A stretch of DNA of 64,000 nt from Companilactobacillus kimchii DSM 13961 = JCM 10707 (lineage in GTDB: Bacteria > Bacillota > Bacilli > Lactobacillales > Lactobacillaceae): positions 1-64,000 of the forward strand of contig NZ_AZDH01000005.1 in assembly GCF_001435445.1 (NCBI RefSeq), in the 5' to 3' direction. The translations under genes were made by a program, and so were the position numbers. This document shows, in pieces, positions 1-8,755 of this stretch (position 1 is the stretch's first letter; every line of letters starts with the position of its first letter). A model generated the notes under the pieces. That model was not told the origin of the DNA. It did no database searches and saw only the letters and a program-made list of their open reading frames with translations.

Positions 1-14
1 GCCACGCTAATGGT

Positions 15-48
15 AAAGGAATCAACTTAGGTTGATTCCTTTTTTTGT
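15..48 (+). terminator. Rho-independent terminator
   Basis: A perfect 12-bp stem (positions 15-26 with 31-42) closes a TTAG loop and is followed by a T run. It probably ends a gene lying left of the window. Confidence 0.85.
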
Positions 49-129
49 GTCTCTAAAAAATATTTTTTCAGAAATCATAAATATAATTTTCTGAAGTATT
101 TATTTTAAATTGGCTAATATGTCTATTTT

Positions 130-167
130 AAAGGACCCTTTTATTTTGCAAATAAAAGGTCCTTTTC
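130..167 (+). terminator. Terminator-like hairpin, probably bidirectional
   Basis: The arms at 130-146 and 150-165 pair along their length except for one bulged C at 138, and they are flanked by A and T runs on both sides. The rest of 50-450 holds only AT-rich DNA in which I see no gene. Confidence 0.7.
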
Positions 168-457
168 AAATATCCCATTATTCCTTATGAAATAATGATT
201 GGTTCTTTCAAAAAGATAGATTCTTTTAACCTAGTTTTTTACTTTTTATGAAAATTGTTTTTTTCTGAATTAAGGAACGTCCAAGGGCTATACTTATTTA
301 AAATAAGGCGTAAAATAACTTATTGGTATAGATAATAAAATATATTCATATTTCTATAAATATCTTGTCTATTTATTTAAGTTCTAAAATGTTGTAGGTT
401 ACTTATTTAGGAAAATATTTACGATAATATAAATATAAGTTATAAAACTTTGGGTAT

Positions 458-475
458 ATTCTATTATAATAGAAT
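458..475 (+). promoter_or_regulatory. 18-bp palindrome spanning the -10 box of the Mga-like gene
   Basis: Positions 458-475 form a perfect palindrome, ATTCTATTATAATAGAAT, whose centre contains TATAAT at 465-470. It sits just upstream of the Mga-like gene. A perfect dyad over a -10 box suggests an operator, possibly autoregulatory. The matching -35 region (about 442-447) is weak. Confidence 0.45.
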
Positions 476-501
476 TAATTATATCTATGGGGGTGGAGTT
501 C

Positions 502-2115
502 TTGGATAGCTTTACTGACTTATTTTTATCAAAGTCCGAAATTGAAAAAATACAATTATTTAATAAAATAAAGTTAATAAGAACTAATCAATTAGCTAGT
601 GCAGATCTTATCGGAACATATCGTAACCGTGATATTAAGGTAAAGGATATTAACTTACGAAAAGCTGCTTATCAAATGAATAAGAGTTACGGCAGTGTCT
701 ACAATACTTTCTTGGGGATTCAAGAAGACTTTAAACGAATCTTGAAGAAAAGTAAGTATTCAACTGAAGAAATGTTTGACGTTACCAGAGACGCTTATCA
801 TGCTTACTTAACGACTAATTCTGATGGTTATCTATTCTTAGATGCAATCGTAAAAGAAAAAGAAAGTTCATTTAAACATTTCTATCAGACACTTGATAGT
901 AGTAAAGCAACAGTTTTACGTCATTTAAAGCCAATGAGAGGTTATTTAAAGCGTTTCGGTGTCAGAATAGCTTATGAACCAATGCGCTTCGTAGGTGATG
1001 AGGAATCAATTCGTTTGGCTATTGCGGCATTGTATTGGAATGCTACTAGGGGCTACGTATGGCCATTTGAAGATTTCACACAAAAGACGGCCTTTAAAGT
1101 TGTTGATATTGCCTTGGACAAATATCGTCTTAAACCAACTAACCATATTACTAAAACTTTCTATGCTTATGTTGTTATGGCTCATTTGTATCGTATTTTA
1201 GCCGGCAATCATGTTAAGAATATGGATGCCTTGAATGTTATCAATTATCCTTTCCCTAATATTTTTGAAAGCGCTGGTTCAATGCTTGAGGGAGATACCG
1301 GTAGCGAAAAGGTTCGCGAATTGAAACGTGCTATTAAAGAAGATGTTAGTTACGAAGAGCAAATGTTCCAATCAGCTGATTTTTATATTCTTTTAATGTG
1401 TGTTCCAGCCACTTTTGAAGTTTCAGAGGATTATCTTCAATCTGTTTCTAAACAATTGGTTAGATATAATCCATTGTTTGCTAACTTCATCGATGATTTC
1501 TTGGAATTAATTCCAATTGACGTTGAACAAACAATTTCTGATATGGCGATGTCACATAGTGAATTTTTAAGATATAAATATAATTTAACTACATGTATTA
1601 TTGGTGTTCTAGCCTTAGATCACAATTACATTGAGATCCTTAATCTGTATTCAGGTTTTGGTGATGCTATTAGTAAGTTAAATGATGAAGGACTTGAGAG
1701 TAAAATCTACTCAACTGTCCAACATCTAATGCTTCGTGATAAGTATCAATCATTGGATGGAAAAGCTAAACAAATTTCAGAAGCTATCTATGCAATCGCA
1801 TATAGATTCTTCTCACTATATAATAAGAACATTCAGGTTAAAGTTTACCTCGAACTAGAATCATTCTTCTTGGTTTACTCAGACTTATCAGTAACATTAC
1901 AATCATTGCCATATGCTAAGATCGTCAGCGATCCTACAGAGGCTGATATTATTGTTACAGCTAATAGTGCCAATCCACCAGAAGATCAAATGGGTAAAGA
2001 TGTATGTATCTATCGTTGGATGTATAACGGTGTAGATGGACAAATGGGTGGCTTATTAAACTTGATTTACAAGATCTGGACAGAAGAGAAAGTTAACGAA
2101 AATCCAAATCTTTAG
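502..2115 (+). CDS. Mga-like helix-turn-helix transcriptional regulator
   Basis: The protein is about 537 residues long, as in the Mga/AtxA class of large regulators. The first 160 residues look like paired HTH domains (for example the 'LDSSKATVLRHLKPMRGYLKRFG'-type helix near residue 135, shortened here to its key feature S-x-A-T-V-x-R-H-L). The central part is helical and PRD-like. The C-terminal part resembles an EIIB-like fold ('DIIVTAN'). I prefer TTG at 502 over the in-frame ATG at 487, because the purine-rich GGGGG/GGTGGAG at 489-498 lies after that ATG and at workable spacing for the TTG. The gene stands alone. Its target is unknown; the leader and MFS operon just downstream are the obvious neighbours. 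Confidence 0.75.
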   Translation: MDSFTDLFLSKSEIEKIQLFNKIKLIRTNQLASADLIGTYRNRDIKVKDINLRKAAYQMNKSYGSVYNTFLGIQEDFKRILKKSKYSTEEMFDVTRDAYHAYLTTNSDGYLFLDAIVKEKESSFKHFYQTLDSSKATVLRHLKPMRGYLKRFGVRIAYEPMRFVGDEESIRLAIAALYWNATRGYVWPFEDFTQKTAFKVVDIALDKYRLKPTNHITKTFYAYVVMAHLYRILAGNHVKNMDALNVINYPFPNIFESAGSMLEGDTGSEKVRELKRAIKEDVSYEEQMFQSADFYILLMCVPATFEVSEDYLQSVSKQLVRYNPLFANFIDDFLELIPIDVEQTISDMAMSHSEFLRYKYNLTTCIIGVLALDHNYIEILNLYSGFGDAISKLNDEGLESKIYSTVQHLMLRDKYQSLDGKAKQISEAIYAIAYRFFSLYNKNIQVKVYLELESFFLVYSDLSVTLQSLPYAKIVSDPTEADIIVTANSANPPEDQMGKDVCIYRWMYNGVDGQMGGLLNLIYKIWTEEKVNENPNL

Positions 2116-2150
2116 TGAAAAAAGTTGCAACAAATTTCAGAATATATTAT

Positions 2151-2296
2151 GATGAGACTTGTGCGATGAGTCGAGAGCCATCGAATTAGGATGGCACTTA
2201 TGAAGGTAGGGTATCGAGCACTACTCACCGGATTTGTGAGTGATATCTATAGAAACTGGATGTGAACCGGAATCTATTTACTCATTTTGAGTACTA
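2151..2296 (+). ncRNA. Structured leader RNA, unclassified (candidate riboswitch or attenuator)
   Basis: Between the Mga-like gene and the MFS operon the DNA can fold as a branched RNA. A closing helix pairs 2151-2156 with 2281-2286. Next comes GTGCGAT (2161-2167) pairing with 2213-2221 around a GCCATC/GATGGC hairpin (2177-2195). Further hairpins are ACTCAC/GTGAGT near 2223-2242 and ATAGA/TCTAT near 2249-2277. A strong terminator follows at once. I compared it from memory with lysine, SAM, T-box, TPP, FMN, M-box, Mn and guanidine leaders and found none of their conserved cores. Confidence 0.5.
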
Positions 2297-2298
2297 CC

Positions 2299-2335
2299 AA
2301 AAAAACCATGGTTAATTTATACCATGGTTTTTTTT
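2299..2335 (+). terminator. Terminator/attenuator in the leader of the MFS operon
   Basis: A perfect 12-bp stem (2301-2312 with 2321-2332) is followed by a T run and lies 30 nt before the MFS start codon. It is placed to attenuate the operon under control of the structured leader; it could also simply end the Mga-like transcript. Confidence 0.8.
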
Positions 2336-2364
2336 ATAGGAAAATTTATAGAAGAGGTGAAAAA

Positions 2365-3555
2365 ATGCGAGCACAAAGAATGTGGTTACTACTTTTAAAT
2401 ATTGCGTTCAATTTGGTAATGGGATTTATTTTACCAGTTAACACAATTTTTATTCATAAGAATCTGCATGAATCCTTGGTAACAGCTGGATTTACATTGA
2501 TGGTTTATTCAGCTTTTATGATGATTGGGAATGCCATGGGTGGTATTATGTTTGATCGTTTTTCCAAACGTGGTACTTTGTACATTGGTTATATGATTTC
2601 AATCGTATCCTTGTTAGGTATGTCAGTTCATCATGTTTGGCCAACGTATGCCATTATGTTATTTATCTTAGGATTCGGAATGGGACTAATCTATACGGCA
2701 GTTAACGCTTATACGGCGTTTGTAGCGGAACAAATGTCAGGAAATAGTCGAGTAATCTTTAATAATATGTATTTGGCATCGAATATTGGTATTGCCGTGG
2801 GTTCAACCGCAGTTGGATTCATATTCAAGTGGAGCATTTTCTTTACTTTCTTTATACCAATGTTGTTGTTCGTTTTAAGTTCAATTATTTTATTATTTAA
2901 AGCTAATTTATTGGAGCACGTTTCAGAACATGATGATTCTAACGAATTAACTAGTTATGATAATGATAACGTTGATCCACGAATTGAAATTGGATCGGGA
3001 CGTTTCAAGTTAAATCTTTTCATTATTTGTGCATCGATTTTTATCGTTTGGTTAGGTTACTCACAGTGGGACAGCAATTTGTCAGCTTACATGCTTAATC
3101 AAGGATACACAACCCGTGAATATGGACTTGTCTTTACTATTAATGCCGGTTCATTATTGATTATTCAACCAGTTATGAATCGTGTCATTTCAAAAATATT
3201 TAAACTTTTGAAGTATCAAATTTTTATCGGGACTGTAATTATGGGTTCGTCTTTCTTACTATTGCCAGGAGCTAAGACTTATTTAGCATTCATAACTAGT
3301 ATGTTGGTTTTAACAGTTGGTGAATCAATGGTCTTTCCAACTATCCCAGCTTTATTGAGTAAGATGTCGACGAATAAGAATCGCGGAACTTTCCAAAGTT
3401 TCTACAGTATCTTTGGTTCCTTAGGTCGTGCGGTTGGTCCTTATGCCGGTAGTTTAATTATTACGGCATTATCATTCTCGACATTATTTGTCGGAATTAC
3501 TATTTCAATGATTATCGTGGCTGTGGCTATGATAGGCGTTAAAGAATTAGCGTAA
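2365..3555 (+). CDS. MFS transporter (12-helix major facilitator)
   Basis: This is a 396-residue integral membrane protein of the major facilitator superfamily. The loop between helices 2 and 3 carries the family signature 'GNAMGGIMFDRFSKRG' (near residues 60-75), and the hydrophobic pattern fits two bundles of six helices with a charged central loop ('HDDSNELTSYD'). The start is ATG 2365, preceded by GAGGTGA; an in-frame upstream ATG at 2287 would place the start inside the leader and terminator and is rejected. The next gene follows after 13 nt, so an operon is likely. The substrate cannot be told from sequence. The leader RNA suggests control by premature termination. Confidence 0.85.
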   Translation: MRAQRMWLLLLNIAFNLVMGFILPVNTIFIHKNLHESLVTAGFTLMVYSAFMMIGNAMGGIMFDRFSKRGTLYIGYMISIVSLLGMSVHHVWPTYAIMLFILGFGMGLIYTAVNAYTAFVAEQMSGNSRVIFNNMYLASNIGIAVGSTAVGFIFKWSIFFTFFIPMLLFVLSSIILLFKANLLEHVSEHDDSNELTSYDNDNVDPRIEIGSGRFKLNLFIICASIFIVWLGYSQWDSNLSAYMLNQGYTTREYGLVFTINAGSLLIIQPVMNRVISKIFKLLKYQIFIGTVIMGSSFLLLPGAKTYLAFITSMLVLTVGESMVFPTIPALLSKMSTNKNRGTFQSFYSIFGSLGRAVGPYAGSLIITALSFSTLFVGITISMIIVAVAMIGVKELA

Positions 3556-3568
3556 GTGAGGGAATATC

Positions 3569-4465
3569 ATGATAGTTTTTCTTTTGATATTGTTATTACT
3601 AGTCGTTCTAATTTTGAACGCCTTTTTTTTATTTATTCAAAAAAGAGGTTCAAAAGCTTTAGGCGCAGAAGCTCCGAAAGTCAAAATGGATGAAGGACTA
3701 GTTGAACAAACAGAAACATATTTAAAAAAGCCAAAACAAGAATGGCAAATAAATTCGAAATTTAATCATAGTAAGTTGTATGGATGGTTCACTGATAATC
3801 AGAGTTCTACAACGGTCATTTTGGTTCATGGATTTGGAGTAGATCATAAATCGTTGGATGTCCATGCTCAATTATTTGATAAATTAGGTTTTAATACATT
3901 ACAGATTGATAATCAGGCTGCTGGTAAAAGTGAAGGTAAGTATCTGGGGTTTGGTTATATTGAGAGTTTAGACTTGTTAGACTGGATCAAAGAAGTTAAT
4001 GATAAATATTCTGAGAATAAAATTGTTTTATTTGGTGCATCCATGGGTGCAGCTACCGTTATGTTGACGACACAGTATCAATTGCCAAAGAATGTTAAAC
4101 TGGTGATTGAAGATTCTGGATATACGAGTGCTTCGAACATCTTGAGTTATCACTGTCAAAAAAGGTATCATATTAAAGGCAGATATTTGATCAAGGGAAT
4201 CTCGCTAATTTCAAGAATACGAGCTGGCTTTTCGTATGCAAAGGCAGACTGTATGAAGGCATTGACTAAAAATACTTTACCAATTTTGTTTATGCATGGA
4301 AAAAATGATTTTACTGTACCATTTGAAATGCGCGAAAAGTTATTAACATGTGGAAAATTCCCGAGAAGATCTTATGAAAGTCAAGGGGTTCACATACGGA
4401 GCTACTATGTCGATTCTAAAAAATATCAAGGTGCTGTGGAAAACTTTTTGAAATTGTACCTCTAG
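3569..4465 (+). CDS. Membrane-anchored alpha/beta hydrolase
   Basis: The 298-residue protein starts with one hydrophobic segment (residues 1-24, very Leu-rich) and continues as an alpha/beta-hydrolase of the DUF/YqkD-type family. Visible elements are the oxyanion region 'LVHGFG', the nucleophile elbow 'GASMGA' (Ser near residue 164), an acidic residue in 'GKNDFTVP' and a late His in 'QGVHIRSYY'. It probably acts as a membrane-bound serine esterase or peptidase; the substrate is unknown. The ribosome binding site is AGTGAGGGA. It lies between the MFS gene and an unknown gene in the same orientation, 9-13 nt apart. Confidence 0.8.
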   Translation: MIVFLLILLLLVVLILNAFFLFIQKRGSKALGAEAPKVKMDEGLVEQTETYLKKPKQEWQINSKFNHSKLYGWFTDNQSSTTVILVHGFGVDHKSLDVHAQLFDKLGFNTLQIDNQAAGKSEGKYLGFGYIESLDLLDWIKEVNDKYSENKIVLFGASMGAATVMLTTQYQLPKNVKLVIEDSGYTSASNILSYHCQKRYHIKGRYLIKGISLISRIRAGFSYAKADCMKALTKNTLPILFMHGKNDFTVPFEMREKLLTCGKFPRRSYESQGVHIRSYYVDSKKYQGAVENFLKLYL

Positions 4466-4474
4466 GAGAAAATA

Positions 4475-4951
4475 ATGAAAATTAAAGTTACTGATTTTAT
4501 TGAAAATATTCAAGATGAAAAATTTAAACAAACTAAGTTAGATATAAGTAAAGATGATTTACTACAAGAAGATCTCTGGTCATTAAATAAGGCTAAAGAA
4601 CAGTTGGAAAAAGATTTAGCTGATAATGAACTTTCACAAGTAATTATTCATGTTGCCGATGCAGAATTTCCAATCGATTTTTATTTAGAAAGTGGGATCA
4701 TCAATTTGCCATTCACCGACGCTAAGAAAGTAACACATTTCTTTGACGACGATGCTGAAGTTGAAACAAAGATTTACCTCTCAACTAGTTGTGATTATCT
4801 AAATGCCTCTAAATTTCATATTGATTTAATTTCTGAAAATAGCTTAAAAAATGATGAAATAAAACACACAATGGATATAATGAAAGAGAACTATGAAACT
4901 TCTCTAGAGAGTTTCTCTAAAAAAGATGAAGATGAGAAAGAGGAAAAATAA
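4475..4951 (+). CDS. Hypothetical acidic protein
   Basis: I do not recognise this 158-residue protein. It has no signal peptide or membrane segment. It is acidic and ends in a highly charged tail ('KKDEDEKEEK'). The N-terminal half looks helical, and a beta-rich middle contains 'QVIIHVADAEFPIDFYLES'. The ribosome binding site CTAGGAGAAA is good, and the stop codon overlaps the start of the TauE-like gene by one base, so it is a real cotranscribed gene. Confidence 0.7.
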   Translation: MKIKVTDFIENIQDEKFKQTKLDISKDDLLQEDLWSLNKAKEQLEKDLADNELSQVIIHVADAEFPIDFYLESGIINLPFTDAKKVTHFFDDDAEVETKIYLSTSCDYLNASKFHIDLISENSLKNDEIKHTMDIMKENYETSLESFSKKDEDEKEEK

Positions 4952-5793
4952 TGAATTCAATGCTACTACTTTTAGTAATGGGAGTAGGAGCTGGAGTTCT
5001 TGGTGCAATTTTGGGGATTGGTGGCGGAATGATTATTACGCCAGTTCTGACTATTATGATGGGATTAGATATTAAGTATGCGATTGGTGCTAGTATCATC
5101 TCAGTTATTGCAACGAGTTCTGGCTCTACAATTGCGTACTTAAAAGACGACATGTTAAATTTGCGTGTGGCCATGTTCTTGGAAATTGCAACAACTGTGG
5201 GTGCCATCATGGGCGCTTTGTTGGTAGGCGTATTTTCCAGTAATTTCTTATATGTCTTATTCGGATTCTTCTTACTTTACTCAACTTATAATATGATTCG
5301 TAAGTTGATGGATAAAAAAGGTGAGAACGTTTATACCGGTCACGATCCAATCGTTGATAAGTTTAAATTATCGAGTACTTATTATGATAAAGCGGAACAA
5401 AAACAGATTGATTATTCAATGAAGAATGTTCCAGGCGGATTTATCATGATGTGGGCTGCTGGATTAGCCAGTGGTTTACTAGGTATTGGTAGTGGTGCTT
5501 TCAAAGTTATCGCTATGGATACAATTATGAAGATGCCTTTAAAACCATCAAGTGCTACTAGTAATTTGATGATGGGTGTTACTGCTGCAGCCAGTGCAAC
5601 GGTATACTTCTTTAATGGTTCAATTCGTCCCGATATTGCTGCTCCATTAGCAATTGGTGTTTTAGTTGGGGCAACAATTGGTGCACGTTTGATGCAAGTC
5701 TTGAAGCCAAGAATCATCAGAATGATTTTTATTCCTATTATTCTTTACATGGGAGTACAAATGGCTCTTAAAGGATTTGGGGTGAACATCTAA
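4951..5793 (+). CDS. TauE/SafE-family sulfite or organic-anion exporter
   Basis: The 280-residue polytopic membrane protein has the two Gly-rich repeats typical of TauE/SafE permeases: 'GVLGAILGIGGGMIITPVL' near the start and 'GLASGLLGIGSGAFKV' in the second half. Family members export sulfite, sulfoacetate or similar anions, but the substrate here is not known. It overlaps its neighbours by one base on each side. The DUF1634 gene that follows is the usual companion of this family in Firmicutes, so the pair probably works together. Confidence 0.85.
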   Translation: MNSMLLLLVMGVGAGVLGAILGIGGGMIITPVLTIMMGLDIKYAIGASIISVIATSSGSTIAYLKDDMLNLRVAMFLEIATTVGAIMGALLVGVFSSNFLYVLFGFFLLYSTYNMIRKLMDKKGENVYTGHDPIVDKFKLSSTYYDKAEQKQIDYSMKNVPGGFIMMWAAGLASGLLGIGSGAFKVIAMDTIMKMPLKPSSATSNLMMGVTAAASATVYFFNGSIRPDIAAPLAIGVLVGATIGARLMQVLKPRIIRMIFIPIILYMGVQMALKGFGVNI

Positions 5794-6158
5794 TGAATAA
5801 TAATACACATGAAGAAACACGACAGGTTGAATTAGTAATTGGTAAAATTTTGCGTATCGGTGTTATCACTTCAGCAATCGTTATTTTAATAGGTATGGCC
5901 TTATACTTTATGAGTGGTAGTGGCTATGCTTCAGGTGAATTTCCACGTCGGTTCATGGCAATTTTTGCCGGAGTGGCAGCTGGAAAATCATATGCTGTTA
6001 TTATGCTAGGTGTTTTCTTACTTATTTTGACACCTGTATTGCGTGTTGTTGTTTCAATTTATGCTTTCTATAAAGAGCATGATAATCTATATGTAATTAT
6101 TACTACGATTGTTTTAGTAATCTTAATATTTGCTATGTTTATGGGATATCGTAGTTAG
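5793..6158 (+). CDS. DUF1634 membrane protein, partner of TauE/SafE
   Basis: This small protein of 121 residues has three predicted membrane helices (about residues 20-45, 65-90 and 97-118). It matches the DUF1634 family in size, topology and position directly after a TauE/SafE gene. GGGGTGA is the ribosome binding site, and the start codon overlaps the preceding stop. Its exact function is unknown; by context it assists the exporter. Confidence 0.75.
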   Translation: MNNNTHEETRQVELVIGKILRIGVITSAIVILIGMALYFMSGSGYASGEFPRRFMAIFAGVAAGKSYAVIMLGVFLLILTPVLRVVVSIYAFYKEHDNLYVIITTIVLVILIFAMFMGYRS

Positions 6159-6184
6159 AGAGCAATTATAATTTTTGAAAATTA

Positions 6185-6238
6185 AAAAGGAGTGTTCATG
6201 TCGACCGCATTATGTAGGTCGATATGAATGCTCCTTTT
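6185..6238 (+). terminator. Strong terminator shared by convergent genes
   Basis: Long arms (about 6185-6206 and 6215-6237) pair with a few mismatches, with an A run on the left and T run on the right. It can end the TauE operon and, on the other strand, the lectin gene. Confidence 0.85.
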
Positions 6239-6279
6239 ATTATTGTTGATGCTATGTTTCAGTGAAGATTGTAAAATTA

Positions 6280-8601
6280 TCATGTTTTATTTGAAATAGA
6301 GTCGATTAGTGACCATGATATCTTACTTGTATAAACTCCGGCTTTGTTACCCTTTTTTACAGCTAATAGTATTCCACTGTTGTCAGTCCACGTATCAGCA
6401 ATATTTTTAACTTGGGTACCGTCAGTATCTTTTACGTGTGTAGCAACGGGAAAATCTTTGTCGATATCATGATCTTTTCCACTGGTATCTCGATAAAATA
6501 TGTTACCTAGTAATTTTAATTTATTATTATCGTTTGAGATTAAATCATTAGCCTTAGCTTGAACAGACCATTCACTACCTTTTTCACGACTATCAACGAC
6601 ATTTATTTGCCATTTTCCAAGTCGCGGTAGAACTTCATCGGTAAAGGATCCATTAATGGGCTTGAACGAAACTATATTTTGTACATAATCAAAAGCTAAA
6701 TTACCACCGACTGTGATTTGTCGTGTAATAGTATTGCTAGTATTTCCATCTTGATCTTTGACGTAAAAAGAAACAGTATTAATTTTGTCTAACGAATAGC
6801 CAGCTATGGGAAGCTCAAAATTACCAGATAAATCAGCGGTAATACTCTGTGCTTCGGTAGAATTATTATTTAATTTTTGATAAACCGTTAGATTTTGATA
6901 GTAAGGATTATTATTGCTACCAGCATAAGTTACTTGAGCTGGAATATAAACATCTTCATTCTCTTTCACTTTGATAATATTAGGTGAGTCACTGGACAGA
7001 TTTAATTTTCTATATCTAATTTTGAATGGAATGGTATTAGCGTCGGTAATAAGATTATCGCCTTCAAAGGAAGCATGAGCCGCGGGGACTGTCAAAGTTT
7101 CCGTGGCATTTTTTTCAGTTTTACCATGTAACTCAATAATAGCCGTTCTACTTTCAGGTGTAAGTTTGTCTGGTAAGAGAAAGTCGAGTTTGGTAGCGTT
7201 GGAATTGCTAAAAACACTTGGATCTATTTGGTGCGGTTTGCTGTCCGATGAGTTTGGATAAGTTATTGTTCCACTGGTGAATTTAATATGATCAGGCACG
7301 TCTACTTTTGTATGAATTTTATCCCAATTTTTAGTCCATCCTTTGTAATTTAATGTGTAAGTATATCTAATATCACTATTGGGATCGACGGTGTTATTAC
7401 TCTCAGTAATTTCACTTCCGCCTTGAGAATCATCATAAATAGCCGGGATTGCTTCAGCATCAACAAAAGAGGGGATGGATTCAAAGACTAATAAATTATT
7501 TTCAGAGTACTTCCCAGTAGAACCAGTAAATCCCCAATAAAGTTTAGTGTTATTTCCTTCCAGTCCGAAATTCTTTGTATCGATATTGAAAGATGTTTGT
7601 ACTATTTTCTTAGGATCGATAATGGGAGTTCCCGTAACTGGATCTTTATCGTTGTAGGCATAGGTTAAGGTTCCTTGAGAATGATCATTATCGCTTTTGG
7701 GAATCCAAGTGATAGTAACATGATGCCATTTTCCGTCTACTAAGTTAGAGTGGAGTTTATAATTTTTTCCATGATCCATTGTAAAGAATCCAGGGTAGTC
7801 ACCATCACTTTTATAAGTGGTTGCTAATGCGGGATAATTACCGGCAATGTGACGATCACCATTACTTGCATTCCCAACATTCAAATCAAAAGAAACACCT
7901 TCACCAGTACCACCAGTGCTTGGCTTATACCGATTGACAAAAGTATCGAATTCCAAGGCCCAACTTTTTTGAATAGCGGTTTTAGCAAGTCTATCAGGAA
8001 AGTTTTGATTCTCATGATCCCAATCAGCTCCCCAAACACCTAAGGCTTGCCCATTAACGGGAATTCCATCTGCAGAAAGTGCAATTGAATTTTCTTTGTT
8101 TTTATCATTTTGAAGAACAAAAGCCATACCATCACCAACAAACCCTGTAGAGCTAGTAGAAGGTCCAAAATAAAGCCACATGGAAGCCTTCTGGGGATGT
8201 TGAATATCAAAATAATTATCAGAACCCATATGACTCCAAACAGCACCAGTTTGATATTTACCATTAGTCATTTTGATAACACTGGTTCCCTTAGTATTTG
8301 GGTCAGGATTAGTTGATTGGGTTATTTGAGCATTGTTAGTCATACTTGAATTAAACATGTTGTTTGAAGGTACGATAACGGGTCTGCGTAACCGCGTTTC
8401 AGCAGCAGCCTGAAAATCAGCAATGACAAAGGCATCATTGTTCCAGTTCAAACCCTTAGGTGCGGTCGCTAAAGCATGTTCATAGTCGACATTATCGTCA
8501 GCCTTGATTATTTGAATACAGTTAAATGAATGAATTATAAGCAAAAATATTACTCCGGTAAAAATTAATAACAGTTGTTTCAAACTATTATATTTAGTCA
8601 T
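6280..8601 (-). CDS. Secreted L-type lectin protein with C-terminal WxL-like domain
   Basis: The 773-residue surface protein begins with a signal peptide (hydrophobic core 'LLLIFTGVIFLLIIHSF', cleavage after about 'IKA'). Residues about 60-360 look like a bacterial L-type (legume-like) lectin, with 'GDGMAFVLQND', 'ALGVWGADWD', 'WALEFDTF' and 'HHVTITW'. The middle is made of Ig-like beta segments. The end resembles a WxL cell-wall-binding domain ('DSREKGSEWSVQA' and the final 'YTSKISWSLID'). The ATG at 8601 has AAAGGA at good spacing; an ATG five codons upstream has none. It is paralogous to the next gene upstream. Likely role: binding of glycans on surfaces or peptidoglycan. Confidence 0.85.
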   Translation of the reverse strand: MTKYNSLKQLLLIFTGVIFLLIIHSFNCIQIIKADDNVDYEHALATAPKGLNWNNDAFVIADFQAAAETRLRRPVIVPSNNMFNSSMTNNAQITQSTNPDPNTKGTSVIKMTNGKYQTGAVWSHMGSDNYFDIQHPQKASMWLYFGPSTSSTGFVGDGMAFVLQNDKNKENSIALSADGIPVNGQALGVWGADWDHENQNFPDRLAKTAIQKSWALEFDTFVNRYKPSTGGTGEGVSFDLNVGNASNGDRHIAGNYPALATTYKSDGDYPGFFTMDHGKNYKLHSNLVDGKWHHVTITWIPKSDNDHSQGTLTYAYNDKDPVTGTPIIDPKKIVQTSFNIDTKNFGLEGNNTKLYWGFTGSTGKYSENNLLVFESIPSFVDAEAIPAIYDDSQGGSEITESNNTVDPNSDIRYTYTLNYKGWTKNWDKIHTKVDVPDHIKFTSGTITYPNSSDSKPHQIDPSVFSNSNATKLDFLLPDKLTPESRTAIIELHGKTEKNATETLTVPAAHASFEGDNLITDANTIPFKIRYRKLNLSSDSPNIIKVKENEDVYIPAQVTYAGSNNNPYYQNLTVYQKLNNNSTEAQSITADLSGNFELPIAGYSLDKINTVSFYVKDQDGNTSNTITRQITVGGNLAFDYVQNIVSFKPINGSFTDEVLPRLGKWQINVVDSREKGSEWSVQAKANDLISNDNNKLKLLGNIFYRDTSGKDHDIDKDFPVATHVKDTDGTQVKNIADTWTDNSGILLAVKKGNKAGVYTSKISWSLIDSISNKT

Positions 8602-8713
8602 GAATATTCCTTTCATCTGACAAAATCATTTTACAAGAAAATTTTAACAAATAAATGAATATTTAACATGCTATATAAGACTAAAACACATTGTATTTTT
8701 ATATATAAAAAAT

Positions 8714-8745
8714 AAATAAATGATATTCAAAAATATCATTTATTT
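8714..8745 (-). terminator. Terminator of the second lectin gene
   Basis: A perfect 14-bp stem (8714-8727 with 8732-8745) lies just after the stop codon of the upstream lectin gene. On the minus strand it is followed by a U-rich tract. Confidence 0.85.
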
Positions 8746-8755
8746 TGTAATGAGC

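Noticed and set aside
2151-2296. Lysine riboswitch (L-box) or T-box
   Set aside because: The opening GATGAG recalls an L-box, but GCCGAAG, the AGUA region and the T-box sequence are all absent.
7849-8316. Several plus-strand ORFs inside the lectin genes
   Set aside because: They are antisense to strongly coding minus-strand frames and lack ribosome binding sites.
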